From assembly GCF_001700965.1 (NCBI RefSeq), contig NZ_CP016756.1, positions 930,001-994,000 of the forward strand: a stretch of DNA of 64,000 bases. The letters are read 5' to 3'. How positions within the stretch are numbered: the stretch's first letter is position 1; every line of letters starts with the position of its first letter. The translations under genes were made by a program, and so were the position numbers. Source of the stretch: Stenotrophomonas nitritireducens (lineage in GTDB: Bacteria; Pseudomonadota; Gammaproteobacteria; Xanthomonadales; Xanthomonadaceae). The notes beneath the pieces are model-generated. The model searched no databases. It was not told the origin of the DNA and worked only from the letters and a program-made list of their open reading frames with translations. Of the stretch, positions 26,427-35,666 are shown piece by piece.

Positions 26427-29400
26427 TTACTCCGGCGACGACTGCACCTGTTGCCGGCGTTGCGCATCCAGCACCCCGGCAATGGCTTCCAGCAGCATCT
26501 GTGCGGTCACCGGCTTGCGCAGGAAATCGGCAAACCCGGCCTCGCGTGCTTCCGGTTCGGCCTCGGTGTCGGAGCGCGCGGTCACCGCGATCAGCGGCAT
26601 CTCATAGCCCATCGCCTTCAACTGACGGGCCAGGCCGAAACCATCAATACCGGGCAGGTCCAGGTCCAGCAAGGCCACATCGAACTCCTGGCTGGAAAGT
26701 TCGGCCAACGCCGCCAGCCCATGCGCGGCATGCACCACGCCATGCCCGTGCACTTCCAGCAGGCCACGGATCACCGCGGCGATGGTCGGATCGTCCTCCA
26801 CCAGCAACACCCGTTGCGGTGCCAGGCTCATCCAGGCGCTGGCGGCACCCTCATCCTCTTCCATCGAGGTTGCAGGCACTTCCCAGGCCAGCGGCAGGTT
26901 CACGCTGAAACAGGTACCCTCGCCCAGGCTGCTTTGCACATCGATGCTGCCGCCCATGGCCACGGTCAGTTCGTTGCAGATGGCCAGACCCAGACCGCTG
27001 CCACCGTAGCGGGCCGCGGTGCGCGCACCATCGGCCTGTTCGAAACGGCGGAACAGGCGTTGCTGCTGCTCGGCACTGATCCCCGGGCCGGTGTCGCTGA
27101 CCTCGAAACGCACGCCCTTGCCACCCTCCTCCAGCCGCACCCGCAGGCTCACCGAGCCGTGACTGGTGAACTTGATCGCATTGCCGAGCAGGTTGAGCAG
27201 GATCTGCCGCAGGCGCATCACATCACCGGTCAGGCGCGTGCGCGGCGATGCGGCGTTGTCGAATTCAAAGGCCAGCCCGCGGCGTTTGGCCAGCGGTTCC
27301 ATCAGCCCGCGCACGTCCTCAAGCAACTGCCGCAGCTCCAGCGGCTGGTTCTGCAGTTCCAGGCGACCGGCTTCGATACGCGCCAGATCCAGCGCGTCGT
27401 TGACCAACCGCAGCAGGTGTTCGCCGGCCCGCCGGATCGCCTGCGTATAACCGCGTTGGCGCTCATCGAGCGGCGTGGCCAGCAGCAGCTCGCTCATGCC
27501 CAGCACACCGGTCATCGGCGTGCGCACTTCGTGGCCCAGCGTGGCCAGGAAGCGGGTCTTGGCCAGCGAGGCCTGTTCGGCCAACTCCTGCTTGTGCCGG
27601 GCCAGCTGCCACTCGTTGCGGCGGCGCAAACGCCGCTGGTACAACCAGGCGCCGCCCAGCAGCAGTGCAACACCCACGATGATGGCGGTCATGACCCCGG
27701 CGGGGCTGCGTGACCATGGCGGTTGCACGCGGAATGCCAGCGTCTGCACCGGCGACCACACGTTGTCCGAGGTGGCGGCCTGTATTTCCAGTTGATAACG
27801 TCCGGGCGGCAGGCGCGAGAACACGCGGTCACCGGTGGCGCCCACATCCACCCAGTCCGGATCGTAGCCGGCCAGGCGGAAGCGATAGGTATTGGTTGCC
27901 GAGTCGGCGAAGGACAGCAGGCGGGCGGCGATGCGCAGGTCGCGGTCACCGTCGAGGATCTGCAGCGCGGGTTCCTGGGTGAGATCCAGCTCCTTGTCGC
28001 CGCGCCGCACGCTGACCCGTTCGATGATCAGCGGCGGGCGACGGGTGGAAGGCTTGACCTGTGCGGGATCGAACAGCACCACGCCGTCCGGGGTGCCGCC
28101 GGCCAACTGGCCACTGCGTGCCTGTACCAGCGAGCGGCGCCGGAACTCCTGCCCCGGCAGGCCATCGTGCACGCCGTACAAGCGCACCGAGCGGTTGGCC
28201 GGATCGATGCGGATCAGGCCACGCGCACTGATCGCCCACGCCACGCCCTGCGCGTCAGCCAGTAGCCCGGTCGCGGCCAGCATCGGGAAACCCTGTTCAA
28301 TGCCCACCCGGTCGAGCTGGGTCATGCGCTGCCCGTCCCACAGGTAGCGGTCCATCCGCCCCAGCCCGGCAATCCAGACCACACCGGCATCGGTCACGTT
28401 GAAGGTGGACACGCGCCCGGCCGGCCCACCCGGCACCGGTAAAAAGCGTGCGCTGGCCGGCTGCCAGGCATGCAGGCCGGTGCCACTGGCCAACCACAGG
28501 TGGTCGCCAGGACCGCATTGCATGTCCTCCACGGTCGTGTCCGGCAAGCCAGCTTGGCCGGAGTGCAGGTGCAGCAGCACATGGCCATCGGCATCGCGTT
28601 GCTGCATGCCGCCGTCTTCGGAATAGATCCAGATGCGGCCGCCATCGCAGCTGCGCACGATGTCGGCATCGCCGTTCATCGCCGCGTCGATGCGGTCGTC
28701 GCTGTGCCAGCGCTGCACGCTTCTGTCACGCGGGTCATAACGTACCAGCGCATCCAGGCTGCCGATCCAGACCTTGCCGTGCGCATCCTCCGCCAGCGAT
28801 TGCGGCCAGTTGTTGCCGTCGATCGCTTCGAGGTGATGCTGCACTTCGCCGGTGCCCGGATCCAGGCGATCCAGCGCACCGCGGGTGCCCGTCACCCAGA
28901 TGCCACCATTGGCCGACGCAGCCAGCGCCAGCGCATAGGGATTGCGCAGCGAATTGGGATCATCCAGGTGCCGTGACAGCACCGAGAACTGCCGCCAGCT
29001 GGGCGGCAGATGCCACAGGCCGGCATTGGTGCTGGCGAACCACAGGCCGCCTTCGCGGTCTTCATAGGCGCTGGACCAGTTGGGTTTGACCAGCCCGCGC
29101 TCCTGCGAGCTGTACAACGGCACATTGCGCACTCCCGCGCTGCGGATGCGCCCCAGCCCGGCACGGGTATCCAGCCAGTAACTGCCATCGGCCGAATACT
29201 GCAGCATGTTGAACACTTCGCCGGGCGCCGCGCCAGCCCAGGTGGCCGGCTCAAAGCGGCCATCGGCATGCCGCACCACCACGCCTTCATTGGTGGCGAC
29301 CCACAGCCGGCCCTGCTTGTCGACTTTCAGGCCATTGATGCGCGGAGAGGGCAATACATCGCTGCCGGCACGCTCGAAGCCGGCACCGTTCCAGCGCGCC

Positions 29401-29987
29401 AACCCGCCCTTGGTGCCCACCCACAAGCTGCCGTCCGGAGTGACCGCCAGATAGGTGACTGCTGCTGCCGGCAGGCTGTGCGGGTCGCCGGGCACCGGCA
29501 TGTAACGGCGGATCCTGCCTTCCGGATCCAGCCGGTGCAAGCCGCCGGTTGCAGTACCAAACCAGATGCTGCCATCGGCGGTGGAGGTGATGGCCCAGAT
29601 GGTATTGCTGCCGATCTGCGGATAGCTCTGCTGGTCGAAGAACCGGAAGCTGAGCCGGTCCGCCGACAGCATCACCAGGCCGGCGTTCTGCGTGCCTATC
29701 CACAGGCGGTTGCTCTTGTCCGAATGCAGGCTCCACACCACGTTGTCGCGCAACCCGTTCTCGGCGCGCCAGATGCGGTAGTTGCGGCCGTCATAGCGGG
29801 CAAGGCCGTCGCGGCTGGCCAGCCACAGGTAACCGGTGAGATCTTCGGCGAAGGCGTTGATGTTGCTGGACGGCAAGCCGTCGGCCACGGTGAGCTGGCG
29901 CGGCTGCGGTGTTGCCGGCACCTCGGCCTGCACTGACGCCGTCGTCAGCAGTAGCGCGCCTACCAGCATCGCTGCAAGCCATTTCAT
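26427..29987 (-). CDS. Propeller-type hybrid histidine kinase, copy B
   Basis: 1186 residues from the ATG at 29987 (AGGAGG nine bases upstream; TTG directly before it is not the likely start). A signal sequence ends near VQA; then about 14 Reg_prop-like blades (YLWLASRDGLARYDG, RLWIGTQNAGL, SLWVGTKGGLARW), a Y_Y_Y domain (YRFRLAGYDPDWVDVG), one transmembrane helix, HisKA with His819 in LGHEVRTP, HATPase with GGSGLGLAI, and a receiver with Asp1108 in LLDLDLPGIDG. It should sense a periplasmic signal and pass phosphate to its own receiver. There is no DNA-binding output domain, so a phosphotransfer partner elsewhere is needed. It lies directly downstream of its paralogue. Confidence 0.92.
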   Translation of the reverse strand: MKWLAAMLVGALLLTTASVQAEVPATPQPRQLTVADGLPSSNINAFAEDLTGYLWLASRDGLARYDGRNYRIWRAENGLRDNVVWSLHSDKSNRLWIGTQNAGLVMLSADRLSFRFFDQQSYPQIGSNTIWAITSTADGSIWFGTATGGLHRLDPEGRIRRYMPVPGDPHSLPAAAVTYLAVTPDGSLWVGTKGGLARWNGAGFERAGSDVLPSPRINGLKVDKQGRLWVATNEGVVVRHADGRFEPATWAGAAPGEVFNMLQYSADGSYWLDTRAGLGRIRSAGVRNVPLYSSQERGLVKPNWSSAYEDREGGLWFASTNAGLWHLPPSWRQFSVLSRHLDDPNSLRNPYALALAASANGGIWVTGTRGALDRLDPGTGEVQHHLEAIDGNNWPQSLAEDAHGKVWIGSLDALVRYDPRDRSVQRWHSDDRIDAAMNGDADIVRSCDGGRIWIYSEDGGMQQRDADGHVLLHLHSGQAGLPDTTVEDMQCGPGDHLWLASGTGLHAWQPASARFLPVPGGPAGRVSTFNVTDAGVVWIAGLGRMDRYLWDGQRMTQLDRVGIEQGFPMLAATGLLADAQGVAWAISARGLIRIDPANRSVRLYGVHDGLPGQEFRRRSLVQARSGQLAGGTPDGVVLFDPAQVKPSTRRPPLIIERVSVRRGDKELDLTQEPALQILDGDRDLRIAARLLSFADSATNTYRFRLAGYDPDWVDVGATGDRVFSRLPPGRYQLEIQAATSDNVWSPVQTLAFRVQPPWSRSPAGVMTAIIVGVALLLGGAWLYQRRLRRRNEWQLARHKQELAEQASLAKTRFLATLGHEVRTPMTGVLGMSELLLATPLDERQRGYTQAIRRAGEHLLRLVNDALDLARIEAGRLELQNQPLELRQLLEDVRGLMEPLAKRRGLAFEFDNAASPRTRLTGDVMRLRQILLNLLGNAIKFTSHGSVSLRVRLEEGGKGVRFEVSDTGPGISAEQQQRLFRRFEQADGARTAARYGGSGLGLAICNELTVAMGGSIDVQSSLGEGTCFSVNLPLAWEVPATSMEEDEGAASAWMSLAPQRVLLVEDDPTIAAVIRGLLEVHGHGVVHAAHGLAALAELSSQEFDVALLDLDLPGIDGFGLARQLKAMGYEMPLIAVTARSDTEAEPEAREAGFADFLRKPVTAQMLLEAIAGVLDAQRRQQVQSSPE

Positions 29988-30032
29988 CAACCCCTGCCTC
30001 CTGCAACGCCCGCTGGCGCGTCTGTGATGCCG

Positions 30033-33000
30033 CTATTGTGCCTGTCTCTGGCTGACCGCCAAGGCCTCGGCTATCGCATCCACCAACATCCGTCCGGTCA
30101 CCGGCTTGCGCAGGAAGCCAACCATGCCCGCCGACCGCGCCAGTTGTTCGGCCTGGGTATCGGCACGTGCGGTCACCGCGATCAACGGAAACAGATGGCC
30201 CGAGCCGCGCAGCTGGCGGGCCAGTGCAATGCCATCCAGTGCCGGCAGGTCCAGATCCAGCAGGCCGATGTCGAAGTCCTGCCCGGCCGCTTCCGCCAGC
30301 GCCGCCAGCCCGTGCGCCGCGTGCACCACCTGATGCCCGCGTGCGCCCAGCAGGCCGATGATCACCTGCGCGACGGTGGGGTCGTCTTCAACCAGCAATA
30401 CCTTCAAGGCCTGCAGGGCGCTGGCAGGTTCCGCTGGGCGCGGCGCCGCGTCGTCTGCAGGTGCCCATGGCAAGGGCAGCTCCAGTTCAAAGCGGGCACC
30501 TTCGCCGAGCCGGCTTTCAACGCGGATGCCACCGCCCATCGCCAGCGCCAGCTCCTGGCAGATGGCCAAGCCCAGCCCGCTGCCGCCGTAGCGCGAGGCG
30601 GTGCGGTTGCCATCGGCCTGTTCGAAGCGCTGGAACAACCGCGTCTGCTGCTCGGCGCTGATGCCAGGGCCGGTATCGGACACGCTCAGGATGATGCCAT
30701 TCCGGTCCGGATGCAGGTGCACGCTGACGGCCACTTTGCCGCGTTCGGTGAACTTGATGGCGTTGCCCAGCAGGTTCATCAGGATCTGCCGCAGGCGCAT
30801 GGCATCACCCACCACCATCACCGGCGTCGGGAGCGGCACGGCAGCTTCGAACACCAGGCCGCGGCGCTCGGCCATCGGCGCCATCAGGGCGCTCACTTCC
30901 TGCAGCAAACGGCCCAGATCGAAAGGACGGTTGTCCAACTCCAGCCGGCCGGCCTCGATCCGCGCCAGATCCAGCGCGTCATTCACCAGCGCAAGCAGGT
31001 GCGTGCCGGCCTGCTGGATCGCACTGGCGTAACGCTGCTGGCGGTCATCCAGCGACGTGCCCAGCAGCAGTTCGCTCATGCCCAGCACGCCGGTCAACGG
31101 TGTACGTACCTCATGCCCGAGGGTCGCCAGGAAGCGGGTTTTCGCCTGCGAGGCCTGTTCGGCCAACTCCTGCTTGTGCACGGCCAACTGCCATTCGCTG
31201 CGCCGCCGCACCCGGCGCCGGTAGGCAAACACCGCGGCCGTCGCCAGCAAGCCCAGCAACAGCGTCCATGCCGCCAGCGCCCAGTTGCTGCGCCACCAGG
31301 GCGGTGCAACCTCGATCAGCAGGGTCTGCGCACTGGTCCACGGCCCATCGGCGGCAGCGGCCTGTACGTCCATGCGGTAGCTGCCGGCCGGCAAGCGTGA
31401 CACCAGGCGTTCGCCATCACTGCCCAGATCCACCCAGTTCTGGTCGTAGCCTTCGATATGCACGCGGAAGCGATGCCGCGCCGGATCCACGTACGACAGC
31501 AGCCGCCCGGTCACGCGAAGATCGCGGTCATTCGGGCCAAGCTGGATCAACGGGCCCTTCATGCGCTGCTCTCGGGCGGCATCGTCGCGGCGGACGCCCA
31601 CCGATTCGATCACCAGCTGCGAGCCCACCGGCGTGGCAACCTTGGCATCCGGATTGAAACTGAGCAGGCCGGTGGCCGACACCGCCAGCGCCCGGCCACA
31701 GCCGGCATGGGACGGTGGCCGCGCGGTGAATTCGGTGTCGCTCAGGCCATCGCCTTCCTCCAACGTCCGCAACCGCGACGCGCCCGGTTGCCACCACAGC
31801 AGCCCACGCGTGGTGGTCGCCCACAGCTGGCCGCTGCAGCCCACGACCAGACCACCCATCGCTACCGCCGGCACGCCCTCGTCGGCACCGAGCCGCTGTA
31901 TCAGGGAAAAACCGCCGGCATCGCCGCGGTAATGCTCCAAGGCACCATCACGCGCCAGCCAGGCGGTGCCGTCGGCAAGGAATACCAGGTCATAGACCAT
32001 GCCCGCCGATACCCCGGGCACGGTGATGAAGCCCTTGCCATCGAACCGTTGCACGCCGGCGCCGCCGACCAGCCAAAGGCTGCCATCACTGCCCAGCCGC
32101 AACTGCTCAACCAGTTTTTCCGGCAGGCCCGAGGCCCCGCCTTGCGGGTAGTCGGCCAACAAGCTGCCGTCCGCAGCGCGGTGCTGCAGGCCGTAATTGA
32201 TGATGGACAACCACATGCTGCCGTCGGCCGCCAGCCGCATCAGATCCGCACGTTGCGCCGGATCGTCGCCCGTGCCCAGATCGATGCGCCGCACCTGCCC
32301 GTCCGATGGACGGTACAAGGTCAGGCCCCCGGCACGGCCCAGCCAGATCACCCCGTCAGCGCCACGCTGCACCGACCAGATACTGCCGGGGCCGAGCTGC
32401 GCCTGGCCGGCCAGTTGCGACAACTTGCCGGCTGCGTCCAGTTGATACAGGCCGTGCCCGCCCACCACCAGGAAGCCCGCGCCGTCGGCTGCCGAGTTGA
32501 TCAGGTACAAGCTCTCCAGCGATTTGCCGTTGAGCTGGTAATGGCTGGAAAACCGCGACCAGTCCGGTCGCAGGTAAGCCATGCCCTGGGTCAGCAGCGC
32601 CGTCCAGATGCCGCCTTCGTGATCCTGCAGCAGATCCAGCACGCCGCTGTTGCCGGTCAGAAAGCCGCTGCCGCCGTCACCCTCCAGCAACTGCATGCGC
32701 TGGCCGTCACCGCGATACAGCCCGTTGGAGCTGCCCATCCAGTAGCGGCCATCGCGATCATGCAGCACCACCGCCGCGCGGGTCTGCGCCGCTTGCGGCC
32801 ACGGGGCGGCCGAGACCTGGCCCGCGTCCGATACGCGGTACAGGCCGGCATCGGTGCCTGCCCAGATGCCGCCGTCGCGGTCACCGCTCAGTCGGATCAC
32901 ATCCTTGCCCGCCAGCAGCGGCGACTGCACCGTCGCAAACCCGTCGCCACGTTTCCAGCGCACCAATCCGGATGTGGTGCCGATCCAGACGCTGCCATCC

Positions 33001-33569
33001 TTGCCGGCCAGCAACGCGTAGATGGTGTCGTCGGGCAGGCTGCGCGGGTCCTCGGGCCGGTGCTGGTAGCGGCTTATGCGGCCGTCGGCATGCAACAGGC
33101 AGATGCCGCTGCCACTGGTGCCGACCCACAGGTCGGTGCCGTGCGTGGCCAACGCCCAGACCTGCTGGGTGCAGATCGCCTCCAGTTCGGCAAAGCGGGT
33201 GAAACGCTGGCGGTTGGCGTCCAGCATGGCCAGCCCGGCGCCATTGGCACCGACCCACACCCGGTCCTGCGCATCGATCAGCATGGTCTCCAGGGTATTG
33301 CCGGGCAACGAACCGGAGACCTGCGGGTCGTGCCGCCAGACCCGCAGATGGGCGCCGTCGTAGCGCGCCAGGCCGTCGTCGGTGGCAGCCCAGACATAGC
33401 CGTGGCGGTCCTGCGCCAGCGCAAGCACGGTCCGGGACGGCAGGCCCTCGGCCACGCCCAAGCGCCGCATGCGCGGCGTTTCAGCCAGGTCCAACGCCGC
33501 CGCCCAACACGGCCAGGCCAGCAGCACCAACAGCACGCACTGCCGTACACCCTGAAAAATCCGTTTCAT
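30033..33569 (-). CDS. Propeller-type hybrid histidine kinase, copy A
   Basis: 1178 residues, ATG at 33569 followed by the signal peptide VRQCVLLVLLAWPCWAAA. Same architecture as copy B: periplasmic two-component propeller blades (YVWAATDDGLARYDG, SVWIGTTSGLVRW), Y_Y_Y domain (RVHIEGYDQNWVDLG), a transmembrane helix, HisKA with His819, HATPase and a receiver with Asp1105. The phospho-His has the same residue number in both copies, so the sensor halves kept identical length. The kinase halves are much more alike than the propellers, as expected for a tandem duplication with divergent sensing. The pair is 45 bases apart and probably co-transcribed. Confidence 0.92.
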   Translation of the reverse strand: MKRIFQGVRQCVLLVLLAWPCWAAALDLAETPRMRRLGVAEGLPSRTVLALAQDRHGYVWAATDDGLARYDGAHLRVWRHDPQVSGSLPGNTLETMLIDAQDRVWVGANGAGLAMLDANRQRFTRFAELEAICTQQVWALATHGTDLWVGTSGSGICLLHADGRISRYQHRPEDPRSLPDDTIYALLAGKDGSVWIGTTSGLVRWKRGDGFATVQSPLLAGKDVIRLSGDRDGGIWAGTDAGLYRVSDAGQVSAAPWPQAAQTRAAVVLHDRDGRYWMGSSNGLYRGDGQRMQLLEGDGGSGFLTGNSGVLDLLQDHEGGIWTALLTQGMAYLRPDWSRFSSHYQLNGKSLESLYLINSAADGAGFLVVGGHGLYQLDAAGKLSQLAGQAQLGPGSIWSVQRGADGVIWLGRAGGLTLYRPSDGQVRRIDLGTGDDPAQRADLMRLAADGSMWLSIINYGLQHRAADGSLLADYPQGGASGLPEKLVEQLRLGSDGSLWLVGGAGVQRFDGKGFITVPGVSAGMVYDLVFLADGTAWLARDGALEHYRGDAGGFSLIQRLGADEGVPAVAMGGLVVGCSGQLWATTTRGLLWWQPGASRLRTLEEGDGLSDTEFTARPPSHAGCGRALAVSATGLLSFNPDAKVATPVGSQLVIESVGVRRDDAAREQRMKGPLIQLGPNDRDLRVTGRLLSYVDPARHRFRVHIEGYDQNWVDLGSDGERLVSRLPAGSYRMDVQAAAADGPWTSAQTLLIEVAPPWWRSNWALAAWTLLLGLLATAAVFAYRRRVRRRSEWQLAVHKQELAEQASQAKTRFLATLGHEVRTPLTGVLGMSELLLGTSLDDRQQRYASAIQQAGTHLLALVNDALDLARIEAGRLELDNRPFDLGRLLQEVSALMAPMAERRGLVFEAAVPLPTPVMVVGDAMRLRQILMNLLGNAIKFTERGKVAVSVHLHPDRNGIILSVSDTGPGISAEQQTRLFQRFEQADGNRTASRYGGSGLGLAICQELALAMGGGIRVESRLGEGARFELELPLPWAPADDAAPRPAEPASALQALKVLLVEDDPTVAQVIIGLLGARGHQVVHAAHGLAALAEAAGQDFDIGLLDLDLPALDGIALARQLRGSGHLFPLIAVTARADTQAEQLARSAGMVGFLRKPVTGRMLVDAIAEALAVSQRQAQ

Positions 33570-33670
33570 CAACGCTCGACACTCCCCATCGCAAGCTGCA
33601 CGCGCCAACCTCCGCCGCCGGCGACTGTAGCGCTGGCGCCCCGCCCGGGCAAAGTCACCCAAACCGACTA

Positions 33671-33708
33671 CGTAACAAACCGTTGCGCAATATGCGCACA
33701 AATCGTTA
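33671..33708. promoter_or_regulatory. Nested inverted repeat in the kinase-yceI divergent spacer
   Basis: TGCGCA-ATA-TGCGCA (33683-33697) is a perfect palindrome, enclosed by GTAAC (33671-33675) and GTTAC (33704-33708). It lies 45 bases before the first yceI start and overlaps the region just upstream of a TAGAAT -10-like box at 33720-33725. It could be the operator for either the kinase pair or the yceI operon. Confidence 0.5.
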
Positions 33709-33752
33709 CCTGCATACGCCTAGAATCCCCCTTCCCGCCATGGAGCCCGACC

Positions 33753-34445
33753 GTGCTGCCACGCCTGCTTCTGCTGCTCTGCAGTCTGCTGCCCGTTGCC
33801 GCCAATGCAGCGAACGAGCGCTATCGGCTCGATCCGGTGCATACCCGGGTGTTGTTTGCCATCGACCACGCCGGCTTCTCGCAGGCCCTGGGCACCGTGT
33901 CCGGCAGCGAAGGCGTGCTCGACTTCGACCCGCAGGACTGGGCTGCCGCACGGCTGGATGTTGCCGTGCCGATCACCCGCCTGGATCTGGGCGATGGCAA
34001 ATGGAACCAGGCCACGCTGGCGCGCAACCTGCTTGATGGCGAGCGTTTCCCGCAGGTGCGCTTCGTCTCCAGCCGGGTCGAGCCCATTGATGCCAACCAT
34101 GCCCGCGTGTTCGGCCAGTTGAGCCTGCGCGGGGTCAGCCGCGAAGTGGTGCTCGATGTAACCCTCAATACGCTCAAGCGCCACCCGCTGCCGCCGTTCC
34201 GGCGTACGGCAGGCTTTTCGGCCACTACCACCCTCAGCCGCGCAGATTTCGGCATCAGCGCATGGCCGTCGGTGATCGGTGACCGGGTCGAGCTGCGTAT
34301 CGAGGCCGAAGCCGTGCGCGATGCGGGTGCCGAACCCGCACCGGGGGTTGCGCCACCAACCACCGACTCCAGCCTGGAAGACGCCGCCGAGGCGGCACTG
34401 AAGGCAGCCCAAGATGCAGCTACCCAAACGGAAACCCATCCATGA
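33753..34445 (+). CDS. YceI-family periplasmic lipid-binding protein, first copy
   Basis: 230 residues from the GTG at 33753, with GGAG seven bases upstream and a signal peptide LPRLLLLLCSLLPVAANAA. The lipocalin-like YceI fold is seen in YRLDPVHTRVLFAIDHAGFSQ, RLDLGDGKWNQATLARNLL, FPQVRFVSSRVE and FGQLSLRGVSREVVLDV. Family members bind polyisoprenoids or amphiphiles. A low-complexity Ala-rich tail (EDAAEAALKAAQDAA) after the barrel is unusual. The stop overlaps the start of the cytochrome b561 gene as ATGA. Confidence 0.85.
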   Translation: MLPRLLLLLCSLLPVAANAANERYRLDPVHTRVLFAIDHAGFSQALGTVSGSEGVLDFDPQDWAAARLDVAVPITRLDLGDGKWNQATLARNLLDGERFPQVRFVSSRVEPIDANHARVFGQLSLRGVSREVVLDVTLNTLKRHPLPPFRRTAGFSATTTLSRADFGISAWPSVIGDRVELRIEAEAVRDAGAEPAPGVAPPTTDSSLEDAAEAALKAAQDAATQTETHP

Positions 34446-35020
34446 GCCTGAAGAACACCGCCCAACGCTGGGGCAGCGTCAGCAAGAGCCTGCACTGGCT
34501 GATCGCCCTGCTGATACTCGCACTGGGCATTGTCGGCCTGACCATGGGCGAGTTCCCGAAGACGCCCAAGTATTTCTGGATCTACACGATGCACAAGTCG
34601 ATCGGCATCACCGTACTGGTGCTGGTCGTGGTGCGGCTGGGATGGCGCCTGTATGCCGGCGCACCGGAGCCGGTGCCGGGCACGCCGGGTTGGCAGGAGC
34701 GCATTGCCTCGGCCACGCACTGGGCGCTGTATGTGCTGATGTTCGCCATGCCGCTGTCGGGCTGGCTGTACGACTCGGCCAGCGGGCTGCGCCCGTTCAA
34801 GCTGTTCGGGCTGGTTGAAATGCCCAAGCTGGTCGCCCCCAGCGAACAGGCCAGCCAGATCTCCCACGCCATCCACGAGTGGGGTTTCTGGACGTTGATC
34901 CTGCTGGTGCTGGCGCATGCCGGCGCTGCGTTCTATCACCATATTCATCAACGCGATGCCACGCTGACGCGGATGCTGCCGCAAGGCTGGCTCACTGCTC
35001 CCCAGAAGGATTCCGCATGA
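34442..35020 (+). CDS. Cytochrome b561-family membrane protein
   Basis: 192 residues. Four transmembrane helices carry the di-haem histidines: SKSLHWLIALLI, MHKSIGITVLVLVVVRLGWRL, THWALYVLMFAMPLSGWLY and the last helix with LAHAGAAFYHH. It moves electrons across or along the inner membrane, probably from quinol. ATGA overlaps join it to YceI genes on both sides, so a membrane redox protein and two periplasmic lipid-binding proteins are made together, a pairing also seen in other proteobacteria. Confidence 0.9.
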   Translation: MSLKNTAQRWGSVSKSLHWLIALLILALGIVGLTMGEFPKTPKYFWIYTMHKSIGITVLVLVVVRLGWRLYAGAPEPVPGTPGWQERIASATHWALYVLMFAMPLSGWLYDSASGLRPFKLFGLVEMPKLVAPSEQASQISHAIHEWGFWTLILLVLAHAGAAFYHHIHQRDATLTRMLPQGWLTAPQKDSA

Positions 35021-35589
35021 ACATCAAACTGACCTCTCCCGCCGCCGTGGCCGCCGCACTTGCCGGCATGCTTGCGGTCGCCCCGGCAATGGCCGCCGAC
35101 TACCAGCAGGCACCCGGCGCCGGCTCGATCCTGGTGTTTGCCAGCAAGTACGACGGCGAAGTCTTCACCGGCAGCTTCCCGGGCTTCCAGACCCAGGTCA
35201 GCTTTGACCCGGCCAACCCGGCCGCAGGCAAGCTCGACGTGACCATCCCGTTGGCCGGCGCCAAGAGCGGCAACAACGACCGTGACTCCACGCTGCAGGG
35301 AGCGGACTTCTTCAACGTGGCCAAGTTTGCTCAGGCCCGCTACACCGCCAACGGCTTCCGTGCGCTGGGCAACAACCAGTTCGCCGCCGATGGCACCCTG
35401 GAACTGCGCGGTATCAGCAAGCCGGTCACGCTGACCTTCACCTGGGCACCGGGCGCACAGCCGGTATTGACCGGCAAGGCCACGGTCAAGCGACTGGACT
35501 TCGGCGTGGGCGGCGGCGACTGGGCCGATACCAAGACCATCCCCGACGAAACCGCGATCAGCACCATCGTCAAGCTCAACGCCAAGTAA
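35017..35589 (+). CDS. YceI-family periplasmic lipid-binding protein, second copy
   Basis: 190 residues from the ATG at 35017 (AGAAGGA upstream, ATGA overlap with the b561 gene). Signal peptide with LAVAPAMAA. ILVFASKYDGEVFTGSFPGFQTQVSFDP, LDVTIPLAGAKSGNNDRDSTLQGADFF, FAADGTLELRGISKPVTLTF and GGGDWADTKTIPDE complete the YceI barrel. It is shorter than and clearly different from the first copy, so the two probably bind different ligands or form a relay around the cytochrome. Confidence 0.88.
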   Translation: MNIKLTSPAAVAAALAGMLAVAPAMAADYQQAPGAGSILVFASKYDGEVFTGSFPGFQTQVSFDPANPAAGKLDVTIPLAGAKSGNNDRDSTLQGADFFNVAKFAQARYTANGFRALGNNQFAADGTLELRGISKPVTLTFTWAPGAQPVLTGKATVKRLDFGVGGGDWADTKTIPDETAISTIVKLNAK

Positions 35590-35603
35590 GCCTGCGTTAC
35601 AGC

Positions 35604-35655
35604 GTTTGACACCCGGCGCGGCTGCACGCCACGCTGGGTGCTTTACATGTCAAAC
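35604..35655. terminator. Two-part inverted repeat after the second yceI gene
   Basis: Outer arms GTTTGACA (35604-35611) and TGTCAAAC (35648-35655) enclose an inner stem CACCCGGCG/CGCTGGGTG with one G-T pair. It could end the yceI operon or regulate the DUF922 gene whose start is 12 bases beyond the outer arm. TTGACA in the outer arm also resembles a -35 box. Confidence 0.5.
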
Positions 35656-35666
35656 GGATTTGTACT

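Noticed and set aside
31458..33752. A plus-strand open frame running into the first yceI gene, suggesting a 995-residue protein
   Set aside because: Only the part from the GTG at 33753 has a signal peptide and YceI sequence; the rest is antisense to the hybrid kinase.
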